A DNA stretch of 64,000 nt, taken from Sulfitobacter sp. DSM 110093. Lineage in GTDB: Bacteria > Pseudomonadota > Alphaproteobacteria > Rhodobacterales > Rhodobacteraceae. The number at the start of each line of letters is the position of its first letter. Position 1 is the stretch's first letter. Positions 12,303 through 21,278 of this stretch are shown piece after piece. Location of the stretch: NCBI RefSeq assembly GCF_022788715.1, contig NZ_CP085167.1, forward strand, positions 1,423,001 to 1,487,000. Reading direction: 5' to 3'. A program made the translations under genes and the position numbers. Under the pieces are notes generated by a model that did not search any database, was not told where the DNA came from, and saw only the letters and a program-made list of their open reading frames with translations.

Positions 12303-12373
12303 TAACACTGCCACTATTTGGTCAGATTTGCCAGCTTGCGGTCGGCAACAATGTGGGAGGGTTTTGGAAACAA

Positions 12374-13159
12374 TCACTGTTTCCAATCGGGCGTGCGCTT
12401 TTTCAGAAAAGCGTCGATGCCTTCGCGGGTGTTGGTGTCGAGCATGTTGCGGACCATCACGTCGCCGGTGAAAGCATAGGCTTGGTCTGTAGGTAATTGC
12501 ATCTGTTGATAAAAAGCGCCTTTGCCGTAGGCGACGGCGGTGCCAAGTTTGGCTGCGATCCTTTCTGCCAGCGCGGTGGTCTCGGCGGCTAGCTGGTCGC
12601 CCGGCACGGCGCGGTTGATCAGGCCCAGTTCTGCGGCGCGGGGGGCGGTGATGAAATCGCCGGTGGTGAGCATCTCAAACGCTTGTTTTCGCGGGATGCT
12701 GCGGGTCAGCGCGACCATCGGGGTCGAGCAGAACAAGCCGATGTTCACCCCATTGACACCAAAGCGGGTATCTTCGGCGGCGATGGCCAGATCGCAGGTC
12801 GCGACAAGTTGACAGCCTGCGGCCGTGGCGATGCCGTGAACTTGGGCGATGACCGGTTGCGGCACGCTTTGAATGCGGGCCATTAGCGCGGCGCAGCGGT
12901 CAAAGAGGTCTTTGAAGGCTTCGGCGCCACCGTCTCCGGCTTGGCGCATGGCGGTCATCTGGCGCAGGTCATGCCCCGCGCAGAAGGCTTTGCCCGCGCC
13001 CGACAGGATGATGACTCGCGTTTGCCGGTCTTCGGCCAGTTGGTTGAGCGTTTCATGGAGGGCGGCGATCATTTCATCTGACAGAGCGTTCAGCCGCTCA
13101 GGCGCGTTCATGCGCAGATGGGTCACCGGCCCCTGTGCCGTAACGTCAAGAATTGCCAC
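12374..13159 (-). CDS. Enoyl-CoA hydratase/isomerase family protein (catalytic Glu residues absent)
   Basis: Crotonase-fold protein of 261 residues with the oxyanion-hole segment FCAGHDLRQM and the central helix HGIATAAGCQLVATCDLA. In classical hydratases two glutamates act, one in the GGGCELA region and one in the FGxPEI region. Here the equivalents read CQLV and FGVNGVNIG, so both are missing. It is therefore closer to the ECHDC3-like subgroup and should not be assumed to hydrate enoyl-CoA. The start is GTG 13157-13159 after GGGAGGG. It diverges from the thioesterase gene. Confidence 0.85.
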   Translation of the reverse strand: MAILDVTAQGPVTHLRMNAPERLNALSDEMIAALHETLNQLAEDRQTRVIILSGAGKAFCAGHDLRQMTAMRQAGDGGAEAFKDLFDRCAALMARIQSVPQPVIAQVHGIATAAGCQLVATCDLAIAAEDTRFGVNGVNIGLFCSTPMVALTRSIPRKQAFEMLTTGDFITAPRAAELGLINRAVPGDQLAAETTALAERIAAKLGTAVAYGKGAFYQQMQLPTDQAYAFTGDVMVRNMLDTNTREGIDAFLKKRTPDWKQ

Positions 13160-13217
13160 CTTGCCCTCCCCGGTTGATCACGCCAACGTTACGCCGAGGA
13201 AAGAGGGGAGAACAAGT

Positions 13218-13646
13218 ATGGCCGTGATGATGGATGCAGAGACGTTGCAGGCGTTCATGCGCGAAGTGTTTGATCAGGTGGCGGATGATTTCTCTATCGA
13301 TCATGTAGGTGAGAACGAGATTACCGTGCGCTTGCTGACCAATCGCAGCCATCTGCGCCCCGGTGGCACCGTCTCTGGCCCATCGATGTTCGCCTTGGCG
13401 GATGTCTCGGCCTATCTGGTCACATTGGCGATGATCGGGCCAAAGGCGTTGGCGGTGACGACGAATTGTTCGATTGATTTTATGCGCAAGCCCTTGGCGG
13501 ATGTGCCGTTGGTTGCCTATGCAAAGCTGTTGAAGCTGGGGCGGCAACTGTCGGTGACGGACGTGCTGATCTATTCCGAAGGCTCGGACAAGCCGGTGGC
13601 GCGGGCCGGGCTGACCTATGCGATTCCGCCAGCGTCGATGGGGTGA
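13218..13646 (+). CDS. PaaI-family hotdog thioesterase
   Basis: Protein of 142 residues of the acyl-CoA thioesterase hotdog fold. The family segment HLRPGGTVSGPSMFALAD carries the catalytic-loop region, and TTNCSIDFMRKP is the conserved second strand. The substrate is unknown; the divergent neighbour is a crotonase-fold protein, so a shared acyl-CoA pathway is possible. I chose ATG 13218 (MAVMMDAETL), preceded by GGGGAGAACAA; longer readings into the promoter region are antisense to the neighbour and unlikely. Confidence 0.87.
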   Translation: MAVMMDAETLQAFMREVFDQVADDFSIDHVGENEITVRLLTNRSHLRPGGTVSGPSMFALADVSAYLVTLAMIGPKALAVTTNCSIDFMRKPLADVPLVAYAKLLKLGRQLSVTDVLIYSEGSDKPVARAGLTYAIPPASMG

Positions 13647-13734
13647 GGAAGGGCCCGCGCCAACCCGCCGGGACGCGCAGGCGATGGCCCGGCGCCTGCG
13701 GCTTGATTTCGGGCTGTGATTCTACGCGAGAACA

Positions 13735-13763
13735 CGAAAAAAGGGCCGGGAATAACCCGGCCC
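13735..13763 (-). terminator. Rho-independent terminator after the DUF1127 gene
   Basis: On the minus strand GGGCCGGG-TTATT-CCCGGCCC is followed by TTTTTT. It lies about 30 bases after the stop of the DUF1127 gene. The space between 13647 and 13734 holds no other feature that I can support. Confidence 0.88.
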
Positions 13764-13795
13764 AAGGAAGAGGTCTGGCTGGCGCCACAGGGAAG

Positions 13796-14026
13796 TTACG
13801 CTTGCCAGAACACGCGGGAAGCCTCGGCCGAGGCTTGTTCCGGTGTAAGTCCCGCATCTTGCAATTCCCACGGCTCTAGCGCTGCAAGCGCGAGGCGGGT
13901 GCGTCGGCGGGCCGCCCATGTGGTCACGACCGCCGCAAAGCGCAGCGCGATCACCGCAGGGACCGGCAGGGCGCGGTATGTCATCAATGTCATTGCATCA
14001 GCGCTAAGAGGGCGAGCCTGTGTCAT
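13796..14026 (-). CDS. Small DUF1127 (YjiS-like) protein
   Basis: Basic protein of 76 residues. Its C-terminal half carries the DUF1127 pattern, an arginine-rich helix (AARRRTRLALAALEPWELQD) followed by AGLTPEQA. DUF1127 proteins are common in Rhodobacterales and some bind RNA; several are linked to stress, phosphate or carbon metabolism, but this one's role is unknown. The start at 14024-14026 follows AAGGAG. It shares a divergent promoter region with a MocR-type regulator, which suggests control by that regulator, and it has its own terminator. Confidence 0.82.
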   Translation of the reverse strand: MTQARPLSADAMTLMTYRALPVPAVIALRFAAVVTTWAARRRTRLALAALEPWELQDAGLTPEQASAEASRVFWQA

Positions 14027-14052
14027 GGGGGAACTCCTTGAATTTGCGTTGG

Positions 14053-14149
14053 CGAATTGTATTGACACAAAGTGTAGAAAGCCTACAGATAGAAAGGTAC
14101 AAAACGCGATACAATTTGACCACAGGAATATTGTAATGGGTACAATTTG
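14053..14149. promoter_or_regulatory. TACAATT repeats in the DUF1127 / MocR divergent promoter
   Basis: Three copies of a TACAATTyG half-site occur: CGAATTGTA (14053-14061, inverted), TACAATTTG (14110-14118) and TACAATTTG (14141-14149). The two direct copies begin 31 bases apart and the last overlaps codons 2-5 of the regulator gene. The AT-rich repeats stand out from the GC-rich surroundings. MocR/PdxR-type regulators often bind spaced repeats in divergent promoters, so autoregulation is plausible; binding is not shown. Confidence 0.5.
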
Positions 14150-15551
14150 GCAGCCGACGCTCGCCGATGGGCAGGGACCGAAGTACAAACTCGTGGCCCT
14201 GACCATCCGCGAAGGCATCAATTCCGGCGCGCTGGCGGTTGGCGATAAGCTGCCCCCGGTGCGGGAACTGGCGTGGCAGTTGGGGATCACCCCCGGCACC
14301 GTGGCGCGGGCCTATACGATTCTGACCGACGAAGGCCTGCTGGAGGCCGAAGTGGGCCGGGGTACCTTTGTCGCCCCGCCGCAGGCAGCCATCCGCGAAG
14401 ATGTCTGGAACCGCGAACAAGATAGCTGGATCAGAGAGTTAGAGATTTCAGATACGGATGCGGTGAGCCTGTTTAGTCCACGATTACCGGATATGGGGCA
14501 AGTGGCCCTGATCCGCAGCGCCCTGCGGCAGGTGGCGGATGTGCCGGGCGAAGAACTGATGAACTACCCGACCCGCGATGCCTATGCCCCGGTGCGCCAA
14601 GCGGTGGTCGACTGGCTGTCGCATCTCTCCCTCGGTCCGCTGAGCGAGCGCGACGTTGTGCTGTCACACGGCGGGCAAAGCGCGATTGTATTGGTACTTC
14701 AGGCCATCTTGTCGGGGCCAAAGCCGGCGATGCTGGTCGAAGACCTCTCTTATGCCGGGTTTCGTCGCGCGGCGGAGGTGCTGCGGGCCGAAGTGGTCGG
14801 CGTGGCGATGGACAAAGACGGCGTGTTGCCCGAGGCGCTGGACAAGGCCGCGCGCGACAGCGGGGCGCAGGTCTTTTGCACCACGCCGGAGGTGCATAAC
14901 CCCACGGGAAGCCACACTAGCCTTGAACGGCGGCGCGCGCTGCTGGAGGTCGCCAAGCGGCACGGCTTAGAGATTTTGGAGGACGATTGCTACCGCATGG
15001 GCTCTGCCCGCGCACCGAGCTATCGCTCGCTCTGGCCTGAGCATGTCTGGCATGTCTCGTCGATCTCAAAGGAATTGACCCCCGCGCTGCGCGTCGGCTT
15101 TGCGCTGGCCCCGGCGGGGCGGTCGGCGGACCTGCGGCGGGTGGCGGAATACGGATACTTTGGCCTTGCGCGCCCCTTGGCCGAGGCGACGCGCATTCTG
15201 CTCACCGATCCGCGGCTAAAGGGCATTTGCACGGATATCCGCGAGAGGCTGGCGGAATATGTAGAGGTCGCGGTTAACCATCTGGGCGGGCATGAATTGC
15301 AATGGTCGCGCGACGTACCCTTTTTATGGCTGCACCTGCCGCCGGGTTGGCGCGCAGCGGGCTTTTGCCGCGCGGCAGAGGCGCAGGGCGTGCAGATCCG
15401 ATCTGCCGATGAATTCGCCCTGCGCGATGGCCGCGCGCCCCATGCGGTGCGCATCGCAGTGAACGCCCATGTCTCTCTGCGCTCTTTTGAGGCGGCGATG
15501 CAGCGGCTGCGCTGTCTCTTGGACAATCCGCCAGAGCAGATCAGCGTGTAG
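14136..15551 (+). CDS. MocR-type regulator: GntR winged helix fused to PLP aminotransferase fold
   Basis: Protein of 471 residues. Residues 15-80 form a GntR winged helix (KLPPVRELAWQLGITPGTVARAY), and 110-465 an aminotransferase fold type I domain. PLP-binding residues are visible: HNPTGSH (Asn255), DDCYR (283-287) and the Schiff-base Lys312 in SSISKEL. Members include PdxR, GabR and TauR, sensing PLP with an amine or amino acid; the effector here is unknown. I chose ATG 14136 because the winged helix starts there; a much longer upstream reading crosses the promoter. The divergent DUF1127 gene is the obvious candidate target, besides itself. Confidence 0.88.
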   Translation: MGTIWQPTLADGQGPKYKLVALTIREGINSGALAVGDKLPPVRELAWQLGITPGTVARAYTILTDEGLLEAEVGRGTFVAPPQAAIREDVWNREQDSWIRELEISDTDAVSLFSPRLPDMGQVALIRSALRQVADVPGEELMNYPTRDAYAPVRQAVVDWLSHLSLGPLSERDVVLSHGGQSAIVLVLQAILSGPKPAMLVEDLSYAGFRRAAEVLRAEVVGVAMDKDGVLPEALDKAARDSGAQVFCTTPEVHNPTGSHTSLERRRALLEVAKRHGLEILEDDCYRMGSARAPSYRSLWPEHVWHVSSISKELTPALRVGFALAPAGRSADLRRVAEYGYFGLARPLAEATRILLTDPRLKGICTDIRERLAEYVEVAVNHLGGHELQWSRDVPFLWLHLPPGWRAAGFCRAAEAQGVQIRSADEFALRDGRAPHAVRIAVNAHVSLRSFEAAMQRLRCLLDNPPEQISV

Positions 15552-15621
15552 AAATATGGGGTATTATTATACCTAAATCGTAAGATGCTGTTTTTGCTGA
15601 TATAATCCGTGATTGCTCCGC

Positions 15622-15649
15622 TTGACCCGGCGATGCAGGTGGTTATAAC
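15622..15649 (+). promoter_or_regulatory. Sigma-70-type promoter for rplM-rpsI
   Basis: TTGACC (15622-15627), a 16-base spacer and TATAAC (15644-15649) form a near-consensus promoter 63 bases before the rplM start. Ribosomal protein genes are highly expressed, so such a promoter is expected. The leader between it and rplM shows no clear regulatory fold. Confidence 0.6.
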
Positions 15650-15711
15650 CCCTCCATCAGACACCGGACGGGGATTCCTCGTTCCGACCAACCTTAAACG
15701 GGAATTCATCA

Positions 15712-16173
15712 ATGAAAACCTTTTCTGCGACACCGGCAGATATCGACAAGAAATGGATCATCATCGACGCCGAAGGCGTCGTGCTGGGCCGTCTCGCATC
15801 GATCATCGCCACGCGCCTGCGCGGCAAGCACAAGCCGTCCTTCACACCGCATATGGATTGCGGCGACAACGTGATCGTCATCAACGCCGATAAGGTGCAG
15901 ATGACCGGCAAGAAGCGCGAAGAGCACTTCTACTGGCACACCGGCCACCCCGGCGGGATCAAATCGCGCACTAAGGAGCAAATCCTTGAAGGCGCGCATC
16001 CTGAGCGTGTTGTGACCCAAGCGGTCAAGCGCATGCTGCCCGGCAACCGCCTGAGCCGCCAGATCATGACCAACCTGCGCGTCTATGCAGGTAGCGATCA
16101 CCCCCATGAGGCCCAGAGCCCCGAAGTTCTGGACGTTAAGTCCATGAACAAGAAAAACACGCGGAGTGCATGA
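15712..16173 (+). CDS. rplM: 50S ribosomal protein L13
   Basis: Large-subunit ribosomal protein of 153 residues, slightly longer than the E. coli 142. It shows the family sequence [17 protein letters not shown] near the N terminus, [20 protein letters not shown] and [14 protein letters not shown]. It is the first gene of the L13-S9 unit. Its stop (ATGA at 16170-16173) lies 2 bases before the chosen rpsI start. Confidence 0.98.
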   Translation: MKTFSATPADIDKKWIIIDAEGVVLGRLASIIATRLRGKHKPSFTPHMDCGDNVIVINADKVQMTGKKREEHFYWHTGHPGGIKSRTKEQILEGAHPERVVTQAVKRMLPGNRLSRQIMTNLRVYAGSDHPHEAQSPEVLDVKSMNKKNTRSA

Positions 16174-16175
16174 GC

Positions 16176-16676
16176 ATGGCTGACGAAATCAAAACACTTG
16201 AAGGTCTCGAAGCTGCTGTGACCGAGAACATCGGCGGCGTGCAGGGCACCGAAACCGAAATGACCCCTCGTGAGCCGGTTCGTGACGAACTTGGCCGCGC
16301 CTATGCCACCGGCAAACGTAAAGACGCGGTCGCCCGCGTTTGGATCAAGCCCGGCTCCGGCAAGGTCATTGTGAACGGTAAGCCGCAGAACGAATACTTC
16401 GCACGCCCCGTGCAGCAGTTGATCCTCGCGCAGCCGTTCGGCATCACCAACACCGAAGGCCAGTTCGACGTGTTCGCAACTGTCAAAGGCGGCGGTCTGT
16501 CCGGTCAAGCGGGTGCGGTTAAGCACGGCATCTCCAAAGCCCTGCAGCTTTATGATCCCTCCCTACGCGGCGCGCTGAAAGCGGCAGGCTTCCTGACCCG
16601 TGACAGCCGCGTCGTCGAGCGGAAGAAATACGGTAAGGCCAAAGCGCGCCGGAGCTTCCAGTTCTCCAAGCGTTAA
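16176..16676 (+). CDS. rpsI: 30S ribosomal protein S9 with N-terminal extension
   Basis: Small-subunit ribosomal protein of 166 residues. The S9 core starts at [18 protein letters not shown] and ends with the conserved basic tail [10 protein letters not shown], whose final arginine reaches the P-site tRNA. About 35 acidic residues precede the core, compared with about 130 residues in E. coli S9 overall; this extension is usual in Rhodobacterales. I chose ATG 16176 because GGAG lies 9 bases before it; ATG 16170, overlapping the rplM stop, is possible but only 3 bases from GGAG. Confidence 0.96.
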   Translation: MADEIKTLEGLEAAVTENIGGVQGTETEMTPREPVRDELGRAYATGKRKDAVARVWIKPGSGKVIVNGKPQNEYFARPVQQLILAQPFGITNTEGQFDVFATVKGGGLSGQAGAVKHGISKALQLYDPSLRGALKAAGFLTRDSRVVERKKYGKAKARRSFQFSKR

Positions 16677-16696
16677 GCTTACCGATCAACTTTGCG

Positions 16697-16727
16697 AAAG
16701 GGCTACCCGATTGGGTGGCCCTTTTTC
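16697..16727 (+). terminator. Rho-independent terminator of the rplM-rpsI operon
   Basis: GGGCTACCC-GATT-GGGTGGCCC is followed by TTTTTC, 20 bases after the rpsI stop. The stem has nine pairs including one wobble. Confidence 0.92.
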
Positions 16728-16763
16728 GTTTGCGGGGTGGGCATTGCGACTTGGCAGCAGCGC

Positions 16764-16797
16764 ATGAAAAAGGCCGCTGCGGTTTCCCGCAACGGCC
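16764..16797 (-). terminator. Rho-independent terminator of the outer-membrane barrel gene
   Basis: On the minus strand GGCCGTTGCGG-GAAA-CCGCAGCGGCC is followed by TTTTTC. It has a stable GAAA tetraloop and lies 33 bases after the stop of the gene at 16831. Confidence 0.92.
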
Positions 16798-16830
16798 CTT
16801 GGTCAGGATCAGCGATGATCCCTTGCGGGA

Positions 16831-17520
16831 TTAGCCGCCGATTTCGTAGCTCACGGTAAAGCCCAGTACGCCGTCACCATCGTTGGTGTCTTCGTACAGC
16901 GCTTCAAAGCTGACGCCATCGCCGAAGTCATAGACGGCACCGGCTTCGGCATAGAGGTTGTCGTCGCGGTCGCTGTTGCCGATGAGGCCAACGGCGGTCC
17001 AACGCTCGGACAGGGGCGCTTCGAACGCCACTTCCTGATCGCTTTCGCCGTTGTCGGGGTTGATGATCACAGCGAATGCGCCAGAGATGTCGCGCCCAAC
17101 AGGGAAGCCCAGCGTCGCGGTGATTTCTTCTTCGTGATCTTTAGAATCGTTCAGCCAAATGTAGGAATAGCTCAGATCCCAGCTCATGCCTTGGCCAAAG
17201 TCCGCGCCATAGCCAAGATCGGCTTCGAATTCGACATCATCTGTGGGGTCTTGGTACAGGGAAGTCGCGCTCAGGCCGGTGTGAAAGCCACCGTAGGTCA
17301 ACTCAACAAAGCCTTCGATTTCGTTTTCCAGATGGTCGAAATCATCCGATGTGTTGAAGCGGGTCGCAGCAGAGACGCCTGCCGTCCAGCCGATTGCGGA
17401 GACGGTAGGGCGGTCGTCGATCACCGGGTCGAACCCGGTGGTGATGTTGTCTTGCGCATAGGCGGCAGTGGAGAGCAGCCCAGCGGTAAGGCCGAACCCG
17501 AGAAGTGTTTTGATTGTCAT
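16831..17520 (-). CDS. Outer-membrane beta-barrel protein, function unknown
   Basis: Secreted protein of 229 residues with a clear signal peptide (MTIKTLLGFGLTAGLLSTAAYA, cleavage after AYA). The mature part is acidic with alternating hydrophobic strands and aromatic residues (for example GMSWDLSYSYIWLNDSK), as in an 8- to 10-strand barrel, and ends VSYEIGG without the usual terminal phenylalanine. I do not recognise a named family; it resembles small porin-like proteins of Rhodobacterales. It stands alone, divergent from the LLM oxidoreductase across 237 bases that hold no other supported feature, and has its own terminator. Confidence 0.7.
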   Translation of the reverse strand: MTIKTLLGFGLTAGLLSTAAYAQDNITTGFDPVIDDRPTVSAIGWTAGVSAATRFNTSDDFDHLENEIEGFVELTYGGFHTGLSATSLYQDPTDDVEFEADLGYGADFGQGMSWDLSYSYIWLNDSKDHEEEITATLGFPVGRDISGAFAVIINPDNGESDQEVAFEAPLSERWTAVGLIGNSDRDDNLYAEAGAVYDFGDGVSFEALYEDTNDGDGVLGFTVSYEIGG

Positions 17521-17757
17521 GGCTTATGCCTAGTTTTGGACCTTGGCTCGTCGGTGACTGGCGCGGTCTGGTTGTTGATCCCCATCGCTTATGCCCGGCA
17601 CATATGCTCTGCAAGGGCCGTTTGTGCATAGCTGCTATACGTTAGAACATAACATTGTGAACGACGGAAATTTTAGGCAAGCCGTTGGTTTTTCTGCCCC
17701 GCGCGGTTCCGCGTTCAGGGGCGGCTGCCTATATGAGGCACAACACAGGAGACATTC

Positions 17758-18753
17758 ATGCAATATTCGGTTCTTGATCTTGCCCCGGTGCCGGAAGGGT
17801 CCGACACCCCGACGGCGATCCGCAACTCTGTCGCCTTGGCGCAACTGGCCGAGGCCAAAGGCTATCACCGGTTCTGGATGGCTGAGCATCACAACATGCC
17901 CGGCATCGCCTCGGCGGCGACATCGGTTTTGCTGGGGCATGTGGCGGACCATACGCAGAATATTCGCATCGGTGCGGGCGGAGTGATGCTGCCCAATCAC
18001 GCGCCTTTGGCGATTGCCGAACAGTTCGGTACGTTGGCTGCGATCCATGGGGGCCGGATTGACCTAGGGCTTGGCCGTGCGCCGGGCGGCGATCAGGCGG
18101 TGATGCGTGCCATGCGGCGCGGCATGAGTGGCGGCGATCACTTCCCCGATGATGTGGCCGAGTTGATGGCCTATCTGGGCGACGCCGATCCGCGCTCGCC
18201 CGTCCGTGCGCATCCGGGTGAGGGGACGCATGTACCGATCTGGATCCTCGGCTCCTCGCTTTATGGTGCGCAACTGGCGGCCCATTTCGGGCTGCCTTAT
18301 GCCTTTGCTTCTCACTTTGCGCCCGATGCGTTGGAGGAGGCCACGGCCATTTACCGTCGTGATTTCAAACCGTCCGAAGCCTGTCCCGCGCCGCGCTTTA
18401 TGCTGGCGGTGAATGTTTTTGCGGCGGATACGGACGAAGAGGGGGCCTATCTGCGCACCACCATGCAGCAGGCATTCGCCCGTCTGCGCACAGGCCGCCC
18501 CGGCAAGCTGCCACGCCCGGTGCGTGACATCGACGCCGAGATTGGCGCAGGGATGCGGCAGGGGGTGGATCATGCGCTGCGCGTGTCCGCCGTGGGCAGC
18601 CCTGAGACCGTGAAACGTCAGCTAGCGGCATTGATCGCGCAGCACCAGCCGGATGAGCTGATCTTGACCGGGCAGATCCACGATCACGCGGCGCGGCTGC
18701 GCTCGTTTGAGATTGCGGCGGATGTGATGCAAGACTTGAAGGTGGCGGCCTAA
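17758..18753 (+). CDS. LLM-class flavin-dependent oxidoreductase (YhbW-like)
   Basis: Luciferase-like monooxygenase family protein of 331 residues, using reduced FMN or F420; bacteria of this group have FMN. The start [14 protein letters not shown], the [10 protein letters not shown] segment (40-49) and [15 protein letters not shown] are typical of the YhbW subgroup, whose substrate is unknown. The fold is a single TIM barrel of usual length. AGGAG precedes ATG 17758. It converges on the tetR gene with a 15-base gap, so the two are not co-transcribed. Confidence 0.87.
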   Translation: MQYSVLDLAPVPEGSDTPTAIRNSVALAQLAEAKGYHRFWMAEHHNMPGIASAATSVLLGHVADHTQNIRIGAGGVMLPNHAPLAIAEQFGTLAAIHGGRIDLGLGRAPGGDQAVMRAMRRGMSGGDHFPDDVAELMAYLGDADPRSPVRAHPGEGTHVPIWILGSSLYGAQLAAHFGLPYAFASHFAPDALEEATAIYRRDFKPSEACPAPRFMLAVNVFAADTDEEGAYLRTTMQQAFARLRTGRPGKLPRPVRDIDAEIGAGMRQGVDHALRVSAVGSPETVKRQLAALIAQHQPDELILTGQIHDHAARLRSFEIAADVMQDLKVAA

Positions 18754-18768
18754 GGGCCGCCGCCGCCC

Positions 18769-19386
18769 TCACTCGTCAGGGCTGACCAACCCCAGCCCGC
18801 GCAGGTAAATCCCGATCCCGGTTTCCAGCAGATCGTCTGCTGGAAAGGGCGAGGCGCGACCGGGGGAATTGCGGGCGAAAAGTTCGACCACGCCGTGGCT
18901 CATCGCCCAGATATGGGCCGAGAACATCGAAGCCGGCGGGCGTTTGTCTGCCGGAATATGCTGGCTGAGGTCGGATGCCGCGCGTTCCAGCACGCCATTG
19001 GCGCGGTTGGCGGCATGGGCCAGTTCCGGCGTGCGGTTGACCGAGATACCGGATTCGAACATGGCGATGTAATGGCCGGGGTATTTCCGCGCGAATGCGA
19101 GATAGGCGCGGCCCGTCGCCTCGAACGCCTTCAGCGCCGAGGGCTGGCCGGATTCGTAAGCAAACTCCATCAATTCGGCAAAGATATCATAGCCTTGGTG
19201 CGCGGCCTCGGCGATCAAGTCTTCGCGGCCCTCAAAATGTCGGTAGACCGCAGCCGGGGTGACGCCTGCGCGTTTGGCGGCCTCTGACAGGGTGAAACCC
19301 GTCGGGCCGCGCTGCTCGATCAACTCAAGGGCGGCGTCAATCAGGGCTTGGCGCAGGTTGCCGTGATGGTAGCCGCGTTTAGGCAT
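18769..19386 (-). CDS. TetR/AcrR-family transcriptional regulator
   Basis: Repressor-type protein of 205 residues. The N-terminal helix-turn-helix is clear ([22 protein letters not shown]), followed by an all-helical ligand domain. The chosen start (19384-19386, [13 protein letters not shown]) matches homologues and gives an 8-base overlap with the end of ppk2 (ATGCCTAA), so it is translationally coupled to the polyphosphate kinase. Regulation of the ppk2 operon by this protein is a reasonable guess; the ligand is unknown. Confidence 0.88.
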   Translation of the reverse strand: MPKRGYHHGNLRQALIDAALELIEQRGPTGFTLSEAAKRAGVTPAAVYRHFEGREDLIAEAAHQGYDIFAELMEFAYESGQPSALKAFEATGRAYLAFARKYPGHYIAMFESGISVNRTPELAHAANRANGVLERAASDLSQHIPADKRPPASMFSAHIWAMSHGVVELFARNSPGRASPFPADDLLETGIGIYLRGLGLVSPDE

Positions 19387-20248
19387 CCCAGATGTCCGGC
19401 CCGCCGCAGATTTCATCGTCGATTTTGCCAATCGCTTTGGCGTCTTTCTGCGGATAGTCGAAGGCGTGTAGCACATGGCGCATCGCTGCCAGCCGGGCGC
19501 GGCGCTTGTCGTCTGAACGGATCACCGTCCAAGGGGTCTTGGCCGTGTGGCTGCGCGAAAGCGTGTCCTTGATCGCGGTTGAATACGCGTCCCACTTTGA
19601 CAGACCCTGCACATCGATCTGGCTGAGTTTCCATTGCTTTAGCGGATCGGATTCACGCGCCAGCATACGGCGCAACTGCTCTGCTCGGCCGACATTCAGC
19701 CAGAACTTGAACAGGTGAATGCCATCTTCGACCAACATCTGTTCAAAGGGGGTGACCTGTTCGAAGAAATGTTCGCGTTGGGCAGGCGTGCAAAAGCCAA
19801 ACACCGGCTCGACCACGCCGCGATTATACCAAGAACGGTCATAGAACACCATTTCACCCGAAGTAGGTAGGTGTTTGATGTAGCGTTGAAAATACCATTC
19901 GCCCTGTTCGGTTTCGGTGGGTTTGGATAGGGCCACCACCCGCGCTGCACGCTGGTTTAGATTGTCACGCATCCGCCGGATTGTGCCGCCTTTGCCAGCG
20001 GCATCGCGGCCTTCAAACACCATAACCACCCGCTGGCCCGTGTCACGCACCCAAGATTGCAGTTTAACCATTTCGATCTGCAATCGGTCATAGTCGCGCT
20101 CGTAGGTTTTGCGCGACAGACGTTCGTCATGCGGATAGCTGGGCGAGAGGATGTCGTCCTTATCGGAGCGGCGGATTGCCTTACGAATGTCTTCGGGGGC
20201 GTCGTTTTCAAAAAAGGCGCTGATCGCGCCGTCAAAGGGCAGGTCCAT
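19379..20248 (-). CDS. ppk2: Polyphosphate kinase 2 (PPK2 family)
   Basis: Enzyme of 289 residues that transfers phosphate between polyphosphate and nucleotides. It shows the Walker [10 protein letters not shown] (80-88), the Walker B and lid region [13 protein letters not shown] (137-149) and the C-terminal [13 protein letters not shown] segment ([10 protein letters not shown]), all standard for one-domain PPK2. Ruegeria pomeroyi enzymes of this family have been characterised; whether this one prefers ADP or GDP cannot be read from sequence. It lies 49 bases after the alpha/beta hydrolase gene and overlaps tetR by 8 bases. Confidence 0.94.
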   Translation of the reverse strand: MDLPFDGAISAFFENDAPEDIRKAIRRSDKDDILSPSYPHDERLSRKTYERDYDRLQIEMVKLQSWVRDTGQRVVMVFEGRDAAGKGGTIRRMRDNLNQRAARVVALSKPTETEQGEWYFQRYIKHLPTSGEMVFYDRSWYNRGVVEPVFGFCTPAQREHFFEQVTPFEQMLVEDGIHLFKFWLNVGRAEQLRRMLARESDPLKQWKLSQIDVQGLSKWDAYSTAIKDTLSRSHTAKTPWTVIRSDDKRRARLAAMRHVLHAFDYPQKDAKAIGKIDDEICGGPDIWDA

Positions 20249-20297
20249 GGGCGCTCCTTGCTGGGTGTTCTTGTTTCAATATGGGATGTTAAGGCGC

Positions 20298-21278
20298 TTA
20301 ACGCAAACCCGCACGAGTGGCGGCGCGGTCGATTGTGTCGACCACAGCCTGCGGGTCAGCGTGATGGGGCATATGGCCCATGCCGGGCAGTCGGGTCAGG
20401 GCACCGTTGGGGATGTCTTTGATGAGTTCTTCGGCGTGGATATGCATCGGCACAATGGTGTCGGCATCGCCGTGGATGATCTCGACCGGCATGGTCAGGC
20501 GGTCATATTGCGCCGCCATTTCAACCACATGGGGGCGAAGCTGGTGCACCTGCTGGGCATTGGCGCGGCTGGCGCTGCGGCGCAGGGTCAGCCCGGTGCC
20601 GATGTGCTCGGCATAGCCTTCGGGCGCGGGCTGCGGGGCAAAGATCGCTTCAATACTGCTTTGCACCACGCTTTCGGGGACAAAGGCGGTGACGGCGGGG
20701 ATGAAAAGCGCACCGCCAAGCCGCGAGGCGCTGACGTTGTAAAGCCAGCCCAGACCGCCCGGCCAAGGCTCGGACACAGCAGAGACGAGCACCAGCGCGG
20801 CGGTGTCCTTGGGGCGCTGAAGCCCCCACGCCAGCGCCACAGCGCCGCCAAAGGAATGGCCCAGCACGATGGGGTTTTCGACGCCCAGTTGATCGGCAGC
20901 CTTTTGCAGCAGCGCGGCCTGTTCTTGGGGCGATTCCCCCAGCGGGTTCCACGCGCCGCGTGCACCGGGCAGGCGGGCGGTATACCCCATGCCGGGGCGG
21001 TCGAACATGATAACGCGGTAGCGATCACTCAGCCGTTCCGCGAACCCCATGGTGAAATCACGCAGGTTGCCGCTGGCCCCGTGGATCAGCACCAGATCCG
21101 GCCCGTTGCCGATAACCTTGGCATGGACCGGCAGGCCATCCACCGTGATGATCTCGCCCTCGGGCGGATGGCTGGCTTCGGCGCGCGCCTCGTGCCGCGC
21201 GGCGCGCCATTGGACAAGCGCGGTGAGCAGCGCCAGCCCAAGGAGGAAGGCGAGAAGCAGCTTAATGACCGATCTCAT
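20298..21278 (-). CDS. Membrane-anchored alpha/beta hydrolase
   Basis: Protein of 326 residues with an N-terminal hydrophobic anchor (5-23) followed by an alpha/beta hydrolase fold. It has [10 protein letters not shown] (66-75), the nucleophile elbow GHSFGGA (Ser142) and a C-terminal [11 protein letters not shown] carrying the catalytic histidine. The anchor suggests a periplasmic-facing active domain. Substrate unknown. Its start overlaps the end of metA by 17 bases, so it is coupled to methionine synthesis; metX-type acyltransferases have the same fold, but the anchor and the different motif context argue against a MetX role. Confidence 0.87.
   Translation of the reverse strand: MRSVIKLLLAFLLGLALLTALVQWRAARHEARAEASHPPEGEIITVDGLPVHAKVIGNGPDLVLIHGASGNLRDFTMGFAERLSDRYRVIMFDRPGMGYTARLPGARGAWNPLGESPQEQAALLQKAADQLGVENPIVLGHSFGGAVALAWGLQRPKDTAALVLVSAVSEPWPGGLGWLYNVSASRLGGALFIPAVTAFVPESVVQSSIEAIFAPQPAPEGYAEHIGTGLTLRRSASRANAQQVHQLRPHVVEMAAQYDRLTMPVEIIHGDADTIVPMHIHAEELIKDIPNGALTRLPGMGHMPHHADPQAVVDTIDRAATRAGLR

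Noticed and set aside
12109..12373. Possible gene in the 265-base space between trmFO and the crotonase-family gene
   Set aside because: Open frames on both strands have no ribosome site or family signal; the only clear feature is the probable terminator near 12270-12302.
12194..12496. Long antisense open frames overlapping real genes across the window, for example this one
   Set aside because: GC-rich coding sequence makes long shadow frames; they lack ribosome sites and family motifs and overlap well-supported genes.
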